NCBI GenBank assembly: GCA_015680905.1
Contig: CM027380.1
Span: 15,766,001-15,830,000 of the forward strand
DNA from: Coptis chinensis
Lineage: Eukaryota > Streptophyta > Magnoliopsida > Ranunculales > Ranunculaceae
Reading direction: 5' to 3'
DNA length: 64,000 nucleotides
How positions within the stretch are numbered: the first letter of the stretch is position 1; every line of letters starts with the position of its first letter. Below the pieces are notes generated by a model. It ran no database searches, was not told where the DNA came from, and saw only the letters and a list, made by a program, of their open reading frames with translations. A program made the translations under genes and the position numbers. Shown here piece after piece: positions 11,501-24,400 of this stretch.

Positions 11501-14500
11501 CTGAGTTTAGCAAATGACATGTGTGCTAAGAGAGTGTTTATGTTCAATAAGAGCAAGGAGATGCAAGTGGAGTAGGGTAATCCAGTAGTAGTTTATTGGT
11601 TATCTTAACTAAAAGCAGTTGAGTTTCCTGTTCCTCGTAGTGGTGAGTCATTTATCATTTAGAATTGAGGCATTCACTGTGAATAGAAATTTATGGTTCG
11701 CAACAGATGTTGATACACATCACAAGGTTGTTTATAATATATGGCATGTATCCCAAGATCTTCACATAATAGCTTGTAGTTCAATATTGTATAGTACAAC
11801 TTTACAAGTTGAATCTAGTACAATGCATCTCATTATTGTAAATAGCTGGATAGACTGTTTTATTGTATGTGTTTGTCTTTATATTCTGCTTGAGTTTTAA
11901 CCTGATCAGTAGAAAATTCAAAATTGATCGTGATCTTGAGAAGTAAACAAATCTATTCCGTTTTCCATGTCCGACTAATTAGTGAAAATTGGATATATTT
12001 TCAGGCAAAACCCACATCCATGCAAACAGATGAAACGTGAACTGTATGTCTTATCCCCTATATGAATTTAATATTATTCCAACTAGGAAGCGATATTAAT
12101 TTCCAGGCATAATAGAGAAATCATATTAGTGCACGGACTTACCGAGAAATATTTACATGGGTATCAGCCCACAAGAAGTAATAGAAATAAATTTTTTAAT
12201 TGATTGATTACAGAAGTAGAGCGAGTTGACTGAGCTACCTGTATTAAGTTCCCTATTTGTTCCAGGTCTAACAATGAAGACAAGCATTTGAATCTATTGT
12301 TGAGGTATTGGAAGAAATTCAAAGGTTCAAGGTTTTATAAGGATATGAAAGCTTTGTTTGATAAGGTTTACGTCGTTAATGTCTTTGGTACGTTGACTCT
12401 ATTCTTCGATCCTGGTGCTTCAATTGCAATCTTTTTGTTTGGAGCTTGATATAGATGTGATTTTGTTTGCTGTATGATATAGACCAATAAGCTTCTGAAT
12501 GACCAGTTATCTCTTGATTCCGCTTTTGTATTAATATATAAAGGGAAGGGTTCTGGGGACACATAAATAAACTCGTGATCGTTAGTGCACTCGAAGTTCA
12601 GCTAATCTTTATATATATTATCTCGTCACAATGTAAAACATTTCCAGAAATTTTATTTCATTTTGAGACTTCTACTCTTATCTAATGTAGTTAACAAATT
12701 GAAGAATTGTGGACCGTTCAGCTTCACCGTTAGTTGGAGACCACGTTTTGCGTGGCCACAAATTTTCGAGAAGCCAAATCTAAGGTTTCTAAGAGCAGTC
12801 ATGATCATGAGTTTGTTTAGGCATCAAATTTAGTTGTCCCTGGAACCCTGGAAAATATATTAATGATTCTCATATATTTGTTGGACTTCTGATGCCTTTG
12901 ATTACACATAATATATTTGAATTAGATATTTAAACATGTCGCTCTCTGTTTCTTGAGGAACTCGCCTTATTTTATTGAACTACTTCATGTATTTGTCATA
13001 CTCGTATCATTTATGTTACCTTTTGTATTATGTTTACAAGATTTTGATTTATTGATGTTGCTTCTTTTTCCCTTCAGGTTACGTAGCGTACAACTTTGTC
13101 ATAGGAGCTTATTCATATTGGGGACCAAAGGCTGGTTATGGTATCTATCATATGGTGAGATCTCGATCACTTTCATGACATTGTTCTTTGTGATCATTCT
13201 TGCATACAGTGTACTTATCAAGTCAAGTTCTATGACAGGATAATGCAGATACATTGTTTGGAGGGATTACAATTATTTGTGGAATAGTGGGAACACTAGC
13301 AGGAGGCTTCATCCTTGATCGCATGAATTCCACAATAAAGAATGCTTTTAAGGTAATTTCAGTAACGTTTGAAAGCCTTTTAATGGAGTGTCTTTCACCC
13401 AACAGAAGACGGCCTCATTAAACATATGTTGTTATACTGAGCAGATTAGACCAAAGATACAAGGAGCTAGAATATAATGATTGCCACTTTCCAACTAGCG
13501 TCCTTTTCTTCAACTTTTTATACCAAAACACTGAACCATAAACTCTCTGAAGATATCATCTGTCAGTCTAAATTTCAAATTTGATTCTCTGAAAAATCTT
13601 CGACCAAAAATCTCTGAGATAACACAGGAAGATGACTAGGGTGAGGGCCATTCTTATGGATGATTCCCAGATTCTTCACAAGATTAAAACAAATGCAAGT
13701 ATCAATGCTGAACTTTTGATAAAAGATGCGTTAATCCATCTACTCCTGTGCTATCTCATTTCACCACAAAATAAAGATATAAAGATATAATTTGTTGTTT
13801 TGTAAACCATGTTCTCCATCACTAAGCCAGTTTTTAACAGCATTTTTTGTCATTCATTGTCTGTCATTAATGTCTATTTTGATTTCCTTGGCAGCTTCTT
13901 TCTGGAGCAACATTTTTGGGTGCGATATTTTGCTTTAGTGCCTTTACTATGCAGAACGTGTATGGTTTCTTCGCACTTTTCGCAGTTGGTGAACTACTTG
14001 TTTTTGCCACACAGGTATTCTTCAAAGAGCTAATTTGTTACTTTCAGTCATTTCATTTAATACAGCTGTTAACCTGGCAGCACAGTGTTCATGAGCGACA
14101 TTTACCCCATTTTATGTTCAAACAATTAAATAAATCTCCTCGTAGGCTGGTACCATACTCGTGTAATGAACTCATTGACTTCCTCCCCAAGAGAGAGAGA
14201 GACAGCGAGTTTTCACATTAATTTGTAGCTTTACCAAAACGGTGAGGAGAATTAGCCCTTAAAAATAACCTACACCAACCGATATGACAAGCAGTAGCAA
14301 GGAAAAATAAATTCTACTTCACCAGAGCAGAATCAAACAGGAACAAAATCAGGACGAGTTTAGGTCTTTAACAGTCCTAATCAGCGGTTGAGTATAACAC
14401 AAACAACATAATAACAGCCAGGACTCTACCAAGTTGTGTGATAGCACAACCCACCGGTATGGTCAGATCGGAATCCTTCAGGTTATCTTATTTTTGTTTA

Positions 14501-16166
14501 ATAACTGGATTTGCAATATCTAAAAATTCATTCAATGAAATTTAGATGATCTTATTCAGTAGTTGTTTACCTATATCTGTATAATCAGAAAATAAAAATC
14601 TTAATGTTGTTGGGCCATCAACACAAAGTAGCAGCTTGATATTCCAAAACTTGGTACATTTTGAAACCTTTTTATTATAATTCATTTTTTTCGTCTTTTG
14701 CAGGCTCCTGTAAACTTTGTCTGTCTCCATTGCGTTAAACCCAGTTTAAGACCCTTGTCTATGGCTGTTTCAACAATTTGTATCCACATATTTGGAGATG
14801 TTCCTTCTTCACCACTAGTTGGTGAACTCCAGGTTATTCGCTGTCTTAACCGCTATTATTTTCATGAACTGAGTAACTAGTGTTGCTTGTTGAATATAGG
14901 TCCTTAGACTAGCATTGATGATCATATGACCATGTCATTTTAGTTGCCTAGAGTTAAATCCACTTAATCACCTTCTAGTTGTCTGTGAACTGATTGCCTC
15001 CTTGAAAAATTTGATGGTCTGTGTACTAGGGTAGTGGCTCGTGATATTGAAAGGACATCAAGGAATTGGTTACTTCTATCAAATTTTTCTCAATTCTTAG
15101 AATGTGCAGTTACCTGGATATACAGATATAGATATCGTAAAATGTGATTTGGATGCATAAAATCATTTAACATGAACATACACTCGATGGTCAAAGATAA
15201 AATGTGTTTTTCTTTTTTTTCACTTGCCTTCACAAGTTCACATGATTTATGTAGAGATGCACAGATATTGCAATTAATAGCATTCTCAACCAATTAGGTG
15301 ATAGATTGTTTGCCCACTAACATCTATGATCTGTTTTTAACGGAATAAATATTTTGTGTCGTGCAGGATCAAATTAACAACTGGAGGACGACTACTCTTA
15401 TCCTCACGTCCATTCTTTTCCTAGCAGCTGCTATATGGTTTATTGGTAAGTCGTGATCTGCTGCTGCTCCGGAAAAAAATAGCAATAAGTTTTAATTTTC
15501 TTACATCATCGTTTTATTTGAACACTTTGATGAATAAAATTGGATCACAATTTCCTTAAGAGAATAAAAAGTACTCATGCAGTCAGATGGACAAGTAGTA
15601 TGTTGGACTTTTTATTTCACTGGTTATCTAGTTTTTTCATCCTGAGATTCATGGTGGTTCTGTCGCCATTTGATGTGGAAGCAAACTTTTTGCATCTTTA
15701 GGTATATATAACTGTAATGGTGAAACCAATATAGGTGCCGACTAGCAAAGTCGGTAAAACCTTTGGGTGATGATACCAGAGGCCTGGGGCTCAAACCCCG
15801 CCAGCATCAAAGAGTTACTGATCTCATTTAAAACAGGCTTACCAATCAAAAATAAAATAAAATATATAGGAGTTTGAGTGAGATGTTTTTAAATTCAAAG
15901 TTGAAGGTCATTACCAACAAGCTCATCACAATTACCATCAAGGCATTAAGAACGATAGAGGCCACTTGCTATCTAGGAACAAGTGGCATACAATCTTATT
16001 ATGGGTAGAATTACCTGTATGGTTACTCTGTACTAAATCCAATATCTGTTTTTTCGTTTCTCTAGGTATCTTTTTGGACAGTGCGGACAAGTTTAATGAA
16101 GAGTCTAACCAAAAACCATTGCTTGAAGGAAACCCAATTGAACTACCAAAGTCTGCTGTACCATAA
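5584..16166 (+). CDS. spinster-like major facilitator transporter (SPNS family), 16 exons, 528 aa
   Basis: Exons: 5584-5744, 6497-6625, 7060-7161, 8036-8140, 8237-8312, 8437-8511, 9106-9208, 9291-9302, 11264-11345, 12266-12387, 13078-13154, 13239-13352, 13895-14014, 14704-14832, 15367-15445 and 16066-16166. All joins keep frame and use GT-AG boundaries. The product is a 12-helix MFS carrier. It has an acidic N-terminal tail of about 50 residues, helix 1 ending NYVDRG, the family-typical FVGVGEASF and IGAYSYWGPKAGY segments, and a charged loop (about residues 255-305) between the two halves. Animal Spns proteins export lysophospholipids or sphingosine-1-phosphate. Plant homologues are named by similarity and their substrate is not settled. 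Start choice: the first of two in-frame ATGs nine bases apart. Exon 8 is only 12 nt. Intron 8 (about 2 kb) carries a MITE and intron 15 a SINE. The gene is intact. Confidence 0.92.
9620..10191. mobile_element. PIF/Harbinger (Tourist-like) MITE in intron 8 of the spinster gene
   Basis: The 572-bp element is bounded by inverted repeats GGCTAAGTCCAATGGT and GGCTGAGTCCAATGGT (outer end inward) and flanked by TTA at 9617-9619 and 10192-10194. TTA is the standard target duplication of this superfamily. Further in, both arms share AAAACACTAAA. The interior holds four or five copies of a motif like ACGCCAGTGTGAATGGCGGTT separated by poly(A) or pyrimidine tracts. There is no coding capacity. Confidence 0.8.
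15734..15869 (+). mobile_element. tRNA-derived SINE, copy 1, in intron 15 of the spinster gene
   Basis: The head resembles a tRNA gene with pol III promoter boxes: an A box around TAGCAAAGTCGG and a B box GGGGCTCAAACCCC (15786-15799). A short unique body (CAAAGAGTTACTGATCTC) follows, then an A-rich tail. A second diverged copy with the same body lies at 51019. Plant SINEs have just this layout. Exact ends and duplication are uncertain. Confidence 0.7.
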
Positions 16167-17630
16167 AGACGCACAATGGATTCTGTGTGCTTGCTCTCTT
16201 GTTTTCAAGTTTATCTAATGTAATTAATTTGTTTATTCATTGTGGTGGTAGAAGGCTGTTGGAGAGCTTCAAAGATGTATCTAGGAAAAACAGAAGTCTC
16301 CAGTATAATTTCAAGTTATTTGCAGTTGTATAGGTTATTTTTTCTTTTACTTTTAACCGACTATGATAAATGTTGTTAAACTTCTGTCACCATTCTTTAA
16401 ATCTATGATCCAATTTGATGGTTTCATAGAATTTATACTGTATTCAGTTTTGTTCTGGAAGAGTTTACTTCATTTGTATATGTTGTATTGTCTTAAAAAA
16501 GTATATATATGTCACCGCGAAAATCATAAACCTCTCTTGCAAATATAACTGGGGACGCGGATGCACATGCTCCTGTTTTAAAGGATTTATAAATAAAATA
16601 CTGACCAGTAAGTGTGGAAGCCAAAGGTTCAGCAACTTGGGGTGAAAGGAAAGACTTGACTCACTTCAGACAGCAACGCAGTTGAATAGAGAAACAAAAT
16701 GGGAGATATGATGAGTAACCTTGATTGTGAGCAATCAGATAAAAAGGGAAGGGAAGGGAAATAGCTGTTGGTGATGAAATGGAGGATGTCTTATTCTCCT
16801 TGAGCCAATTTCCTCTGCTGGACGCCTGGAACAAGATGAGAACAACAACTCAGACGGTGATATAGACATGTTGGCAGAGGAATGTAGCTCAGGAGTGGAT
16901 TAAAAGTGGAGTACCAGATGGCGTTGGTTAAACATTTAACATCGGAAAGGATTTCTAGTTCGGTATCCCCATATTCTCAACAGAGCAAATTGGTTTGAAA
17001 ATTGTACTTTGCAAAGTTATTTTTTGCAACGAGATTGAGATGCTGCAGTAACCTTATGTGTTCAAAATAATATTATTCACTGAGTTTCCTTACGGAAGCT
17101 GAAGAAATGATAAAGGAACAATAGGAAGAACCAAGATCTGAATCAACCCAATCACGCCTTGCGGTGTTCACTGTATGTATTTGTAAGAAGAATAAACTCG
17201 GATGGAATTTACAACTGGAAATGAGGATTAACAGACACGCACTGTGACACTTATGTCTATGTATATCACCATATCACTAATACGCAAAGTTATATGCAAT
17301 CTTCTCTAGAGGACATTAATAGCATAAACTCACTGCGCAGGACCTTGATATATATTATACTAGAGATATGATGTATTTCTTTCATCCGATATAACAAAGC
17401 CTTTCTCAAGACCAAATTCAGAAAATTAAATCACTCATCCGAGAACCTCTTAATGTCAACAAGATGTCTGCTTCTAATTCCCTTTTACTGGCTAAACAAA
17501 AATCACGCTCGGTGATTAACTATACTGAATAGTTCTCAAGAATAAATACCAGGACTTGCCAAAAGAATCAGTGTCTCGATGGGTTGTAAATAGCAAGCAT
17601 TGCAGCCATGAATTCAACCAATTGTATACT
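16167..17630. other. convergent 3' region between the spinster and pyrophosphatase genes
   Basis: This contains the 3' untranslated regions of both genes, which face each other. An AATAAA near 16590 could serve the spinster transcript. No further coding segment is recognised in about 1.4 kb. Confidence 0.6.
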
Positions 17631-19407
17631 TTACAAAAGTGAGAGCTCTCCAGCAGGAATCGATCTCTTCATTAGTTTAGCCCAGGATTCATTGGTTTCA
17701 GTGATGACCTTTAGAGCATAATCCTACTCGTAGCAAGAGTACAACTATTAATTAAACAAGAACAGGAGCTTGGTATATAGACATCAAAGAAACAACACTG
17801 ACCATCTGAACCTAGGACAAATGGACAATAATACAATTACCTTATTCGCTGCTTTGTTGCCAAGACCAAATTTATTGGCAGGCTTTCCATCTGGGATCTT
17901 GTAGTCTCTAAACCAGTCCCTAACTGCGGTGAGAGTGCCCTGAAGGATGACAAAGTAAAACGTTATACTATAATGTTCTAGTATACTTACAGCATACTTG
18001 ATAAATGAAGGCAACAGTTCCATTTTTTATGAGAATGAAGTCAACTTTCCAGTTCGTACTACTCTAGAATCATGAATTCCGTTACCCATTATCAGTAACT
18101 TTGCAAGGACCTTTTTTGATCAGGGAGTAACAATTCAGTTCAAAATAATCTCAACTCTAGAAAGCCTTCATTACCACATGATTATGTGTAGATGCAGAAA
18201 AAAATTCCATTAAAGTGCTTATTAGCCAAAACATATTGGTAATTCATCCCAAACATGAACTCGAATTGTGGGTCTAATGCTGTTATCTGATTGTTCACAT
18301 CAGATAAATGCTAAATAAATTGCTGAGAGTGATACACTGCAGTAAACTTGGAAGATGATATTATGCAAGATCCATTGCAGTAAACTGTTACGTCTCTTTT
18401 CTTCTATGAGGAATTCTATCGTATAGGTATCATAAATCAGCAGCAGTGTGCTAGGAGATAATTGTTAATTGGGAAAATAGACCATAGATGTTACCGGGAA
18501 ATGTTTCTCAACATCATCCACATCATTCACAAGTGACGCTCTTGGATCATCCAGCGAAATTGCAATTACTTTCCAGTCGAGCTCCCCCTCATCAATCATG
18601 GCCAAAACACCTAATGGTTTAACCTTGAGAATTTGACCAATTTTTCCCTGAGTTTCACCAATCTCAACAACATCGACTGAAAAAACAATAAAAGATTGCT
18701 GGTATAGATTGCACTTAATAAAAAAAATAAATACAAAGCCTTTTTCACTCACCTGGATCATTATCTCCAAATGAACCATCAACCTCTGGATGTGCAAAAG
18801 ACGGATCTTCCCATGTCTGTGGAAGCAATCCATAATTCCAGTTGATGTTGTATCTGAGAAAGACAATAGTTCACATATATAGAAGACATCAAACGTTTAT
18901 AAAGCTTTTAAAAAAAAAAAAGGTTTCTCACGGGTAGTATCGCAGTTTCCCCTTCTTGGTATCCTGTTTTATAGGAGTGAATGGCTCATCAGTAGCAACC
19001 TCCATCTTTGCACTTGTCTCTTTCGGTATTTCAACAATACAATTGAAAATGCCATCGCCCAAGTGCAATGGTATGTCGTGCCACGGAGAAACCTACACAA
19101 TGCCAATATATATATATATATATATATAACAACATTTATAATAGGCAATTAACAAAAGATAATGAAAAGGGGGTACCTTTTTGCCAGATTCATCATGGAA
19201 AAAGACACGGTAATCAAGTGTTTCAGGTTGGCCATCTTCTTTGACTTGGATTTGAGGTTTGTAAATAGCTTTACAAGTGTAGAATCTCTTGGCATTTGAA
19301 GATGTTTGTTTGAGAGAGAATAAAGTGAAGCGGTTATTGAAAAGTAATGAACAAGTAATTTTGTGAACTCCTCCTCCTCCTACTATAGCTCTTGTACTAG
19401 TCGCCAT
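17631..19407 (-). CDS. PPA6: soluble inorganic pyrophosphatase, chloroplastic (PPA6 type), 6 exons, 288 aa
   Basis: Exons on the minus strand: 19407-19177, 19092-18932, 18853-18753, 18676-18495, 17939-17841 and 17723-17631; all joins are in frame. The enzyme hydrolyses pyrophosphate to two phosphates with Mg2+, pulling plastid ADP-glucose and other biosynthesis forward. The first 60 or so residues are rich in Ser, Thr, Arg and Phe with few acids, as in a chloroplast transit peptide. The family I signature DNDPVDV falls at about residues 161-167, split by intron 3. Other conserved blocks are [16 protein letters not shown] and the [16 protein letters not shown] segment near the C-terminus. Length is close to the Arabidopsis plastid enzyme. 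It lies 2.1 kb divergent from the kinesin gene. Confidence 0.95.
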
Positions 19408-21498
19408 TTTTATTTATTTGCTCTTGATAGATAGATAGCAAAAAAAGGTTTGTATGTCAACCACACGAGTCATAAGTTCCTGGATTGTGTATTCGAGTGG
19501 AAAATGTTTTGTGGGTTTTCAGTGTATCTGGTCGTGTTTCTACCGCTGATTCAGTTTTTTGTTTTTCTGTGTTTTATTTATTTGGACGAATCAGGATGCG
19601 TGCTTTTCAATGATTGAACTTGAAAGCTTTGGGCCGGGCTGGGCTTCATAGTTCTCTGTGTCAGCTTTGCATTATTTTTGTGTGTGTGAACTGTGAAGAA
19701 TTCCAATTTTTTGTTGGACCAGTTAGAGGATGTTTTTTTTTTTATAATTCTCAGTTTAGCTAAAAGTTTTACCAACTTTGCTAATTGGCACATGATCGGT
19801 TGAGTAATTAGACACACTTGGCATATAGAAAATGGTTAGAAATGGTAAATTCTTTCGTTTGCTCACAATGCAGTGAATCGAATTGGATGTTTCAAGAAAG
19901 GGGTGGTTGGATTTAGAGCTAAAAAATGAGGGCATAGTCCTGTGGTAGACACACTTAGACAGTAGACACCCAAATCTTGTAGTAAGCCAGATTTGGGCTT
20001 AAGCCCGAATACATCTTAGAGAAAGATACATATAAGCCCAAAAGTATGGTTATAGCTTTTAGCATCAGCTTGAAAGTTGAAACGCAACAGTCCAAGTTCC
20101 AAGACTTCCAACCCCCAGTAGGCGACCAGAAAACAATCCCAGGAACCAGCAATCCAGCGCAAGAGGCCAGCATGAAGTGAAGTTTGCATGTTCATCCAAT
20201 ATAATAGGAGCACTAAAGATAAAAGAAGAAACAAAATGAACCATGTCTGTTTAAAATCTCTAAATAAGATTATTAAGAAAATAAAGGATTTTAAGTATGG
20301 TGCTTGGACAGTAGTTGGGCATGGTTGAGTTCATATTCCGCTGGTGTGTTGTGGGACACAGAGAAGCAGAAGAGACATGGAATACGTGTATTTACGAATC
20401 TTCTCGTGTGTCAATGCCGTGTCTTTCTTCCAACTAATTCAATAGCAAATTAATTTCAGCTGCTTAAACGTTTTCGGATTATTTATTTGGGAGGCCCATT
20501 TCTGACTGCACTGTGCACTGTGCACTGTGCACTCTCACTCACACACCATTCCAACCCATTTGAGTCCCATCACTATCCGTCTATCCGTAAGTTTCAATGC
20601 TCTGCATCCATGTGGTGTAATTCAATGAGAAGAAAGTTACACTCCCATCCTAATAACACTATTTAAGTTCGTAACCAAAATTGCACAATATCAATTGTGT
20701 CAACACTATTGAGTATTGTGCCTATTATTGCTCATACGATCTCTATATGCAATATAGGACAAAAATTAAAAAAACCAGCAGTAGGGTATTATTTTCTTCA
20801 CTCCAACTGCCAATCATGCACACAAGTTAAAATAATAATTAATGACGAAATCGGGCACCTCTCAACGAACCACGGGACAGCATCGAGTGGCAAATGCGGA
20901 GACACCCTCGTGTCGACATCGTAACCTTTTTCACGGGGTTGGTTGAAAAGGTAAAAATCCAAGATTCCATCATCTAAAACCGTCGATATACACTCGTAAA
21001 AGTTAAATATATTAATATATAATTTTCTCTCTCCACCTGGGACCCACAATCTGAAACCCAGTCATCAACATCTCAAAAGCAAAAAAAAACAAAAAACATA
21101 TATATATGATGATGAGCACGGCACAGTAGTAATTCATTCAACGTCAATAAATCATCATTTCATTTCATAATAATAATAAATAAATAAAATCCAGCTGAGA
21201 CAATTTGAGCCTTCTCAATTTCTCCATTCTTTAAAATTTATTTACAGAGATTTAAGCTGAAACTAGTTTGTGTGGAGAGTATAGTAAGCGCGTTATTAGT
21301 GCTTGCTTTTATTAATGGTGAAATGAAACGGTTATTGATTGCATTTTATTATTAATGCATGGTGCAATTTTTTTTTGTCGGTTACTTAAATATATATTTT
21401 TTTTACTTTGTAGATTCATGGATGTAGTAGTAGTAGTAGTAGTAGTAGTGCAAGAATCATAATAGATTCTAGTACAAATCGGATGTTGATCGGACATA
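19408..21498. other. divergent intergenic region between pyrophosphatase and kinesin genes
   Basis: This should hold the promoters of both genes, but no convincing TATA box was found for either. It contains a TGCACTG tandem repeat of 3.7 units (20507-20532) and a (TAG)n run of about eight units (21424-21449) in the probable kinesin 5' leader. No coding segment is recognised. Confidence 0.5.
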
Positions 21499-24400
21499 AT
21501 GCCAAGCATTAGTGCTCCAGTGTCGAAACAGACCACAACCCTCTCGGTTAGTTTTTTTTTTTTTTTGTTGGTTTCAAGAATGTTGTTAAATAGTTTATTT
21601 TGACATCTGTTGTTCTTTAGGTGGTTGTAAAATGTAGACCATTAACTGTGAAAGAAAGGAAAAGAAGTCGAGATATTGTGCGAGTTATTGATGATAAGGT
21701 TATTACTTTGATTTATTACTGTTTATATATTGGAAAATCGGTTACGTTGTGATATTTGTATCTTATATTGAATTAATAGGAGGTCATAGTTTTGGATCCT
21801 GATTTGTCCAAGGACTACCTAGATCGTGTTCAAAACCGAACTAAGGAGAAGAAATACTGTTTCGATTATGCATTTGGTCCTGATTCTACAAACTTGGTAT
21901 GTTTTATGTAATGTAATACCTAATTTTCATTTTTCTAGTGTTGTTTTGGTCCTGATTCTAGGGCATATGTCAAATCAACAGAATGATCAACCATTGTAAT
22001 TAGTATGAGGTCTCTATCTTGTTTTGATATATATCTAAGACAGACAATCATATTCTCATCTAATAAAGCTTACTGGATACCTTTTCAGGATGTCTATAAG
22101 AAGTGTATATCTTCTAAAATTGCTGGGGTGATTCAGGGTCTCAATGCAACTGTATTTGCATATGGTTCAACTGGAAGGTATTAATGAATCTGTTTTATTA
22201 AACAGCAACCTAGATGTAGGTACCCTTCTCAACCTCCTAGAATATTGTAAGCTTTGAGATGGTAATAATTGTTAAGTGAGAATAAGAAAAATTGTTAGAT
22301 AACTGTACTTCACAATATGATTTTAGTCTGACTATGGGCTAGAGTGCTAAGCATGTTTTCAGTTCTTAGATTCCAGTGCTTGCTTATATCTTTATAAGTT
22401 GAAGAAATCACGAGGCATAACCACTGATCTCTGTTTCTTCCAAAATCAAAATTTGTAGCAACAGTTTCTTTTGATCTAAATTGTGGTTGCTGCTTGGCAG
22501 TGGTAAAACATACACAATGGTTGGGACCCAACATGATCCAGGACTTATGGTCCTCAGCTTGCACACCATTTTTGATCTTATCAAACAGGACAGTAGCTCG
22601 GATGACTTTGATGTTACTTGTTCCTATCTTGAAGTCTACAATGAAGTAGGGTGCCCGTTTCAATTCTAAGTAGGTTATATTGGTTCCTTCTGATAAAAAG
22701 TTTTTGACTAGGACATGATAATATCTCGTTTTGTTCCTATCCATGCTTAGGTCATCTATGATTTGCTTGAAAAATCGTCGGGGCATTTGGAGCTTAGAGA
22801 GGATCCTGAGCAAGGAACAATTGTCGCTGGGATTAGATGTATCAAGGTCTTTCTCGATCTGCATGAATGATTTTGTTGGTTGTCATTAGCCAATGCATGA
22901 AGACACATTGAGTTTTCAACCCCCTCCTCCCTCTTTTGGTTCTTTCTCCCTTTCTCTGTGTATGCTTTGACCAGTTGTTTATTTATTTATGTTGATTTGT
23001 ACAAACTTATTATTATTCCTTATATCAAATATGCAAATCAGACATTAAGTTGATATATCATTAATTTTTACAATGTATGTTTTTTTTGTGGGTTCATTGG
23101 TTGAGCCTGAGTATTATAAATTGGGTTTGTAGGATGAATCTTTATTTTCTTTTTCAATATCAGGTTTATTCAGCTGATAAGATCCTTGAACTTCTAAATT
23201 TGGGGAACAGTAGACGGAAAACAGAAAGTACAGAGGCAAATGCAACATCTTCAAGGCGAGTTATATTATTTTTGAAGCCAATTCTGCTTCATGCTTACTT
23301 TCCTTTACTAGTGAAATGCTCAACATAAGGGACCTCATGTCCGTTTAGCCCTTTTGTAGTCTGTTCACTTTCACTTCGAATGTGGTTACTGGGACAGAAT
23401 CTCAGTCACTATCTTCTTATGATTTTCCTACTCTCTTCTGGTATACATGACAGTTAGTTACTGGCTGCCTTTCCTCTTCTAAGCAAGTTTTTCTTGTATA
23501 AAACTCATGGAGATCATTAGCTTGTTATGATTTTCCTACTTATCTTTTTTAGTACAATATTTAATCCTTGGTTCGCATATCAGATCACATGCAGTTCTGG
23601 AGATTATGGTAAAAAGAAAGCAGAAAAACCAATATCGGAATCAAGTAATCCGTGGAAAACTGTCCCTTGTTGATCTTGCTGGAAGGTGGTTACTCTACGT
23701 AAAATATTTTCTCTCTTTTTATTCCCTCAAATTTTGTAGTTTTACTGAAATTTATCACTTTCTGAAATGATTCAGCCTTGAGGAGACTGAGACAGTACGA
23801 AAAACAAATTTTAATTGGAAAATTATTACTGTGCAGTGAAAGGGCTTCTGAAACAAACAGTGGGGGGCAAAAGCTAAGGGATGGAGCAAATATTAATCGT
23901 TCACTTCTTGCTTTGGCCAACTGCATCAATGCTCTGGGTAAACAGCAGAAAAAGGGTCTTGCATATGTCCCTTATCGCAATAGGTATCTTGATGGGATTT
24001 TGATTCAAATGGTCCATCCTTGTAAGGGTGGAATTCGAGCTAATCAAGTCGAGCTTCACTATGCTCAAGCTCGGCTCGTTTATTAAGCGAGCTTTGAAAA
24101 AAGCTCAAGCTTGGCTCATATAATATATGAACAAGCCCGAGCAAAGCTTTTAGCGAGTCGAGCCCGAGTAGCTTGGTTATTTTACACTACGGTGATGCTA
24201 TTTGAGCTTATGGAGCCGAGGTTCATCAAGCTCGTTTGTTACACGAGCTATAATATAAGCTCAAGCTTGGCTCATCTATTAAATGAACGAGCTCGAGCCG
24301 AGCCTGAGCCGCTCGGCTCAAATTCCACCCTTACATCCCTGCATGGGTAGCTAACATCAAGTTTTTTTTATAGCAAGCTGACACGGATCCTGAAAGATGG

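Noticed and set aside
12001-12052. possible extra exon of the spinster gene after TTTTCAG
   Set aside because: There is no good donor, and exon 9 joins the exon at 12266 directly in the right phase with conserved sequence on both sides.
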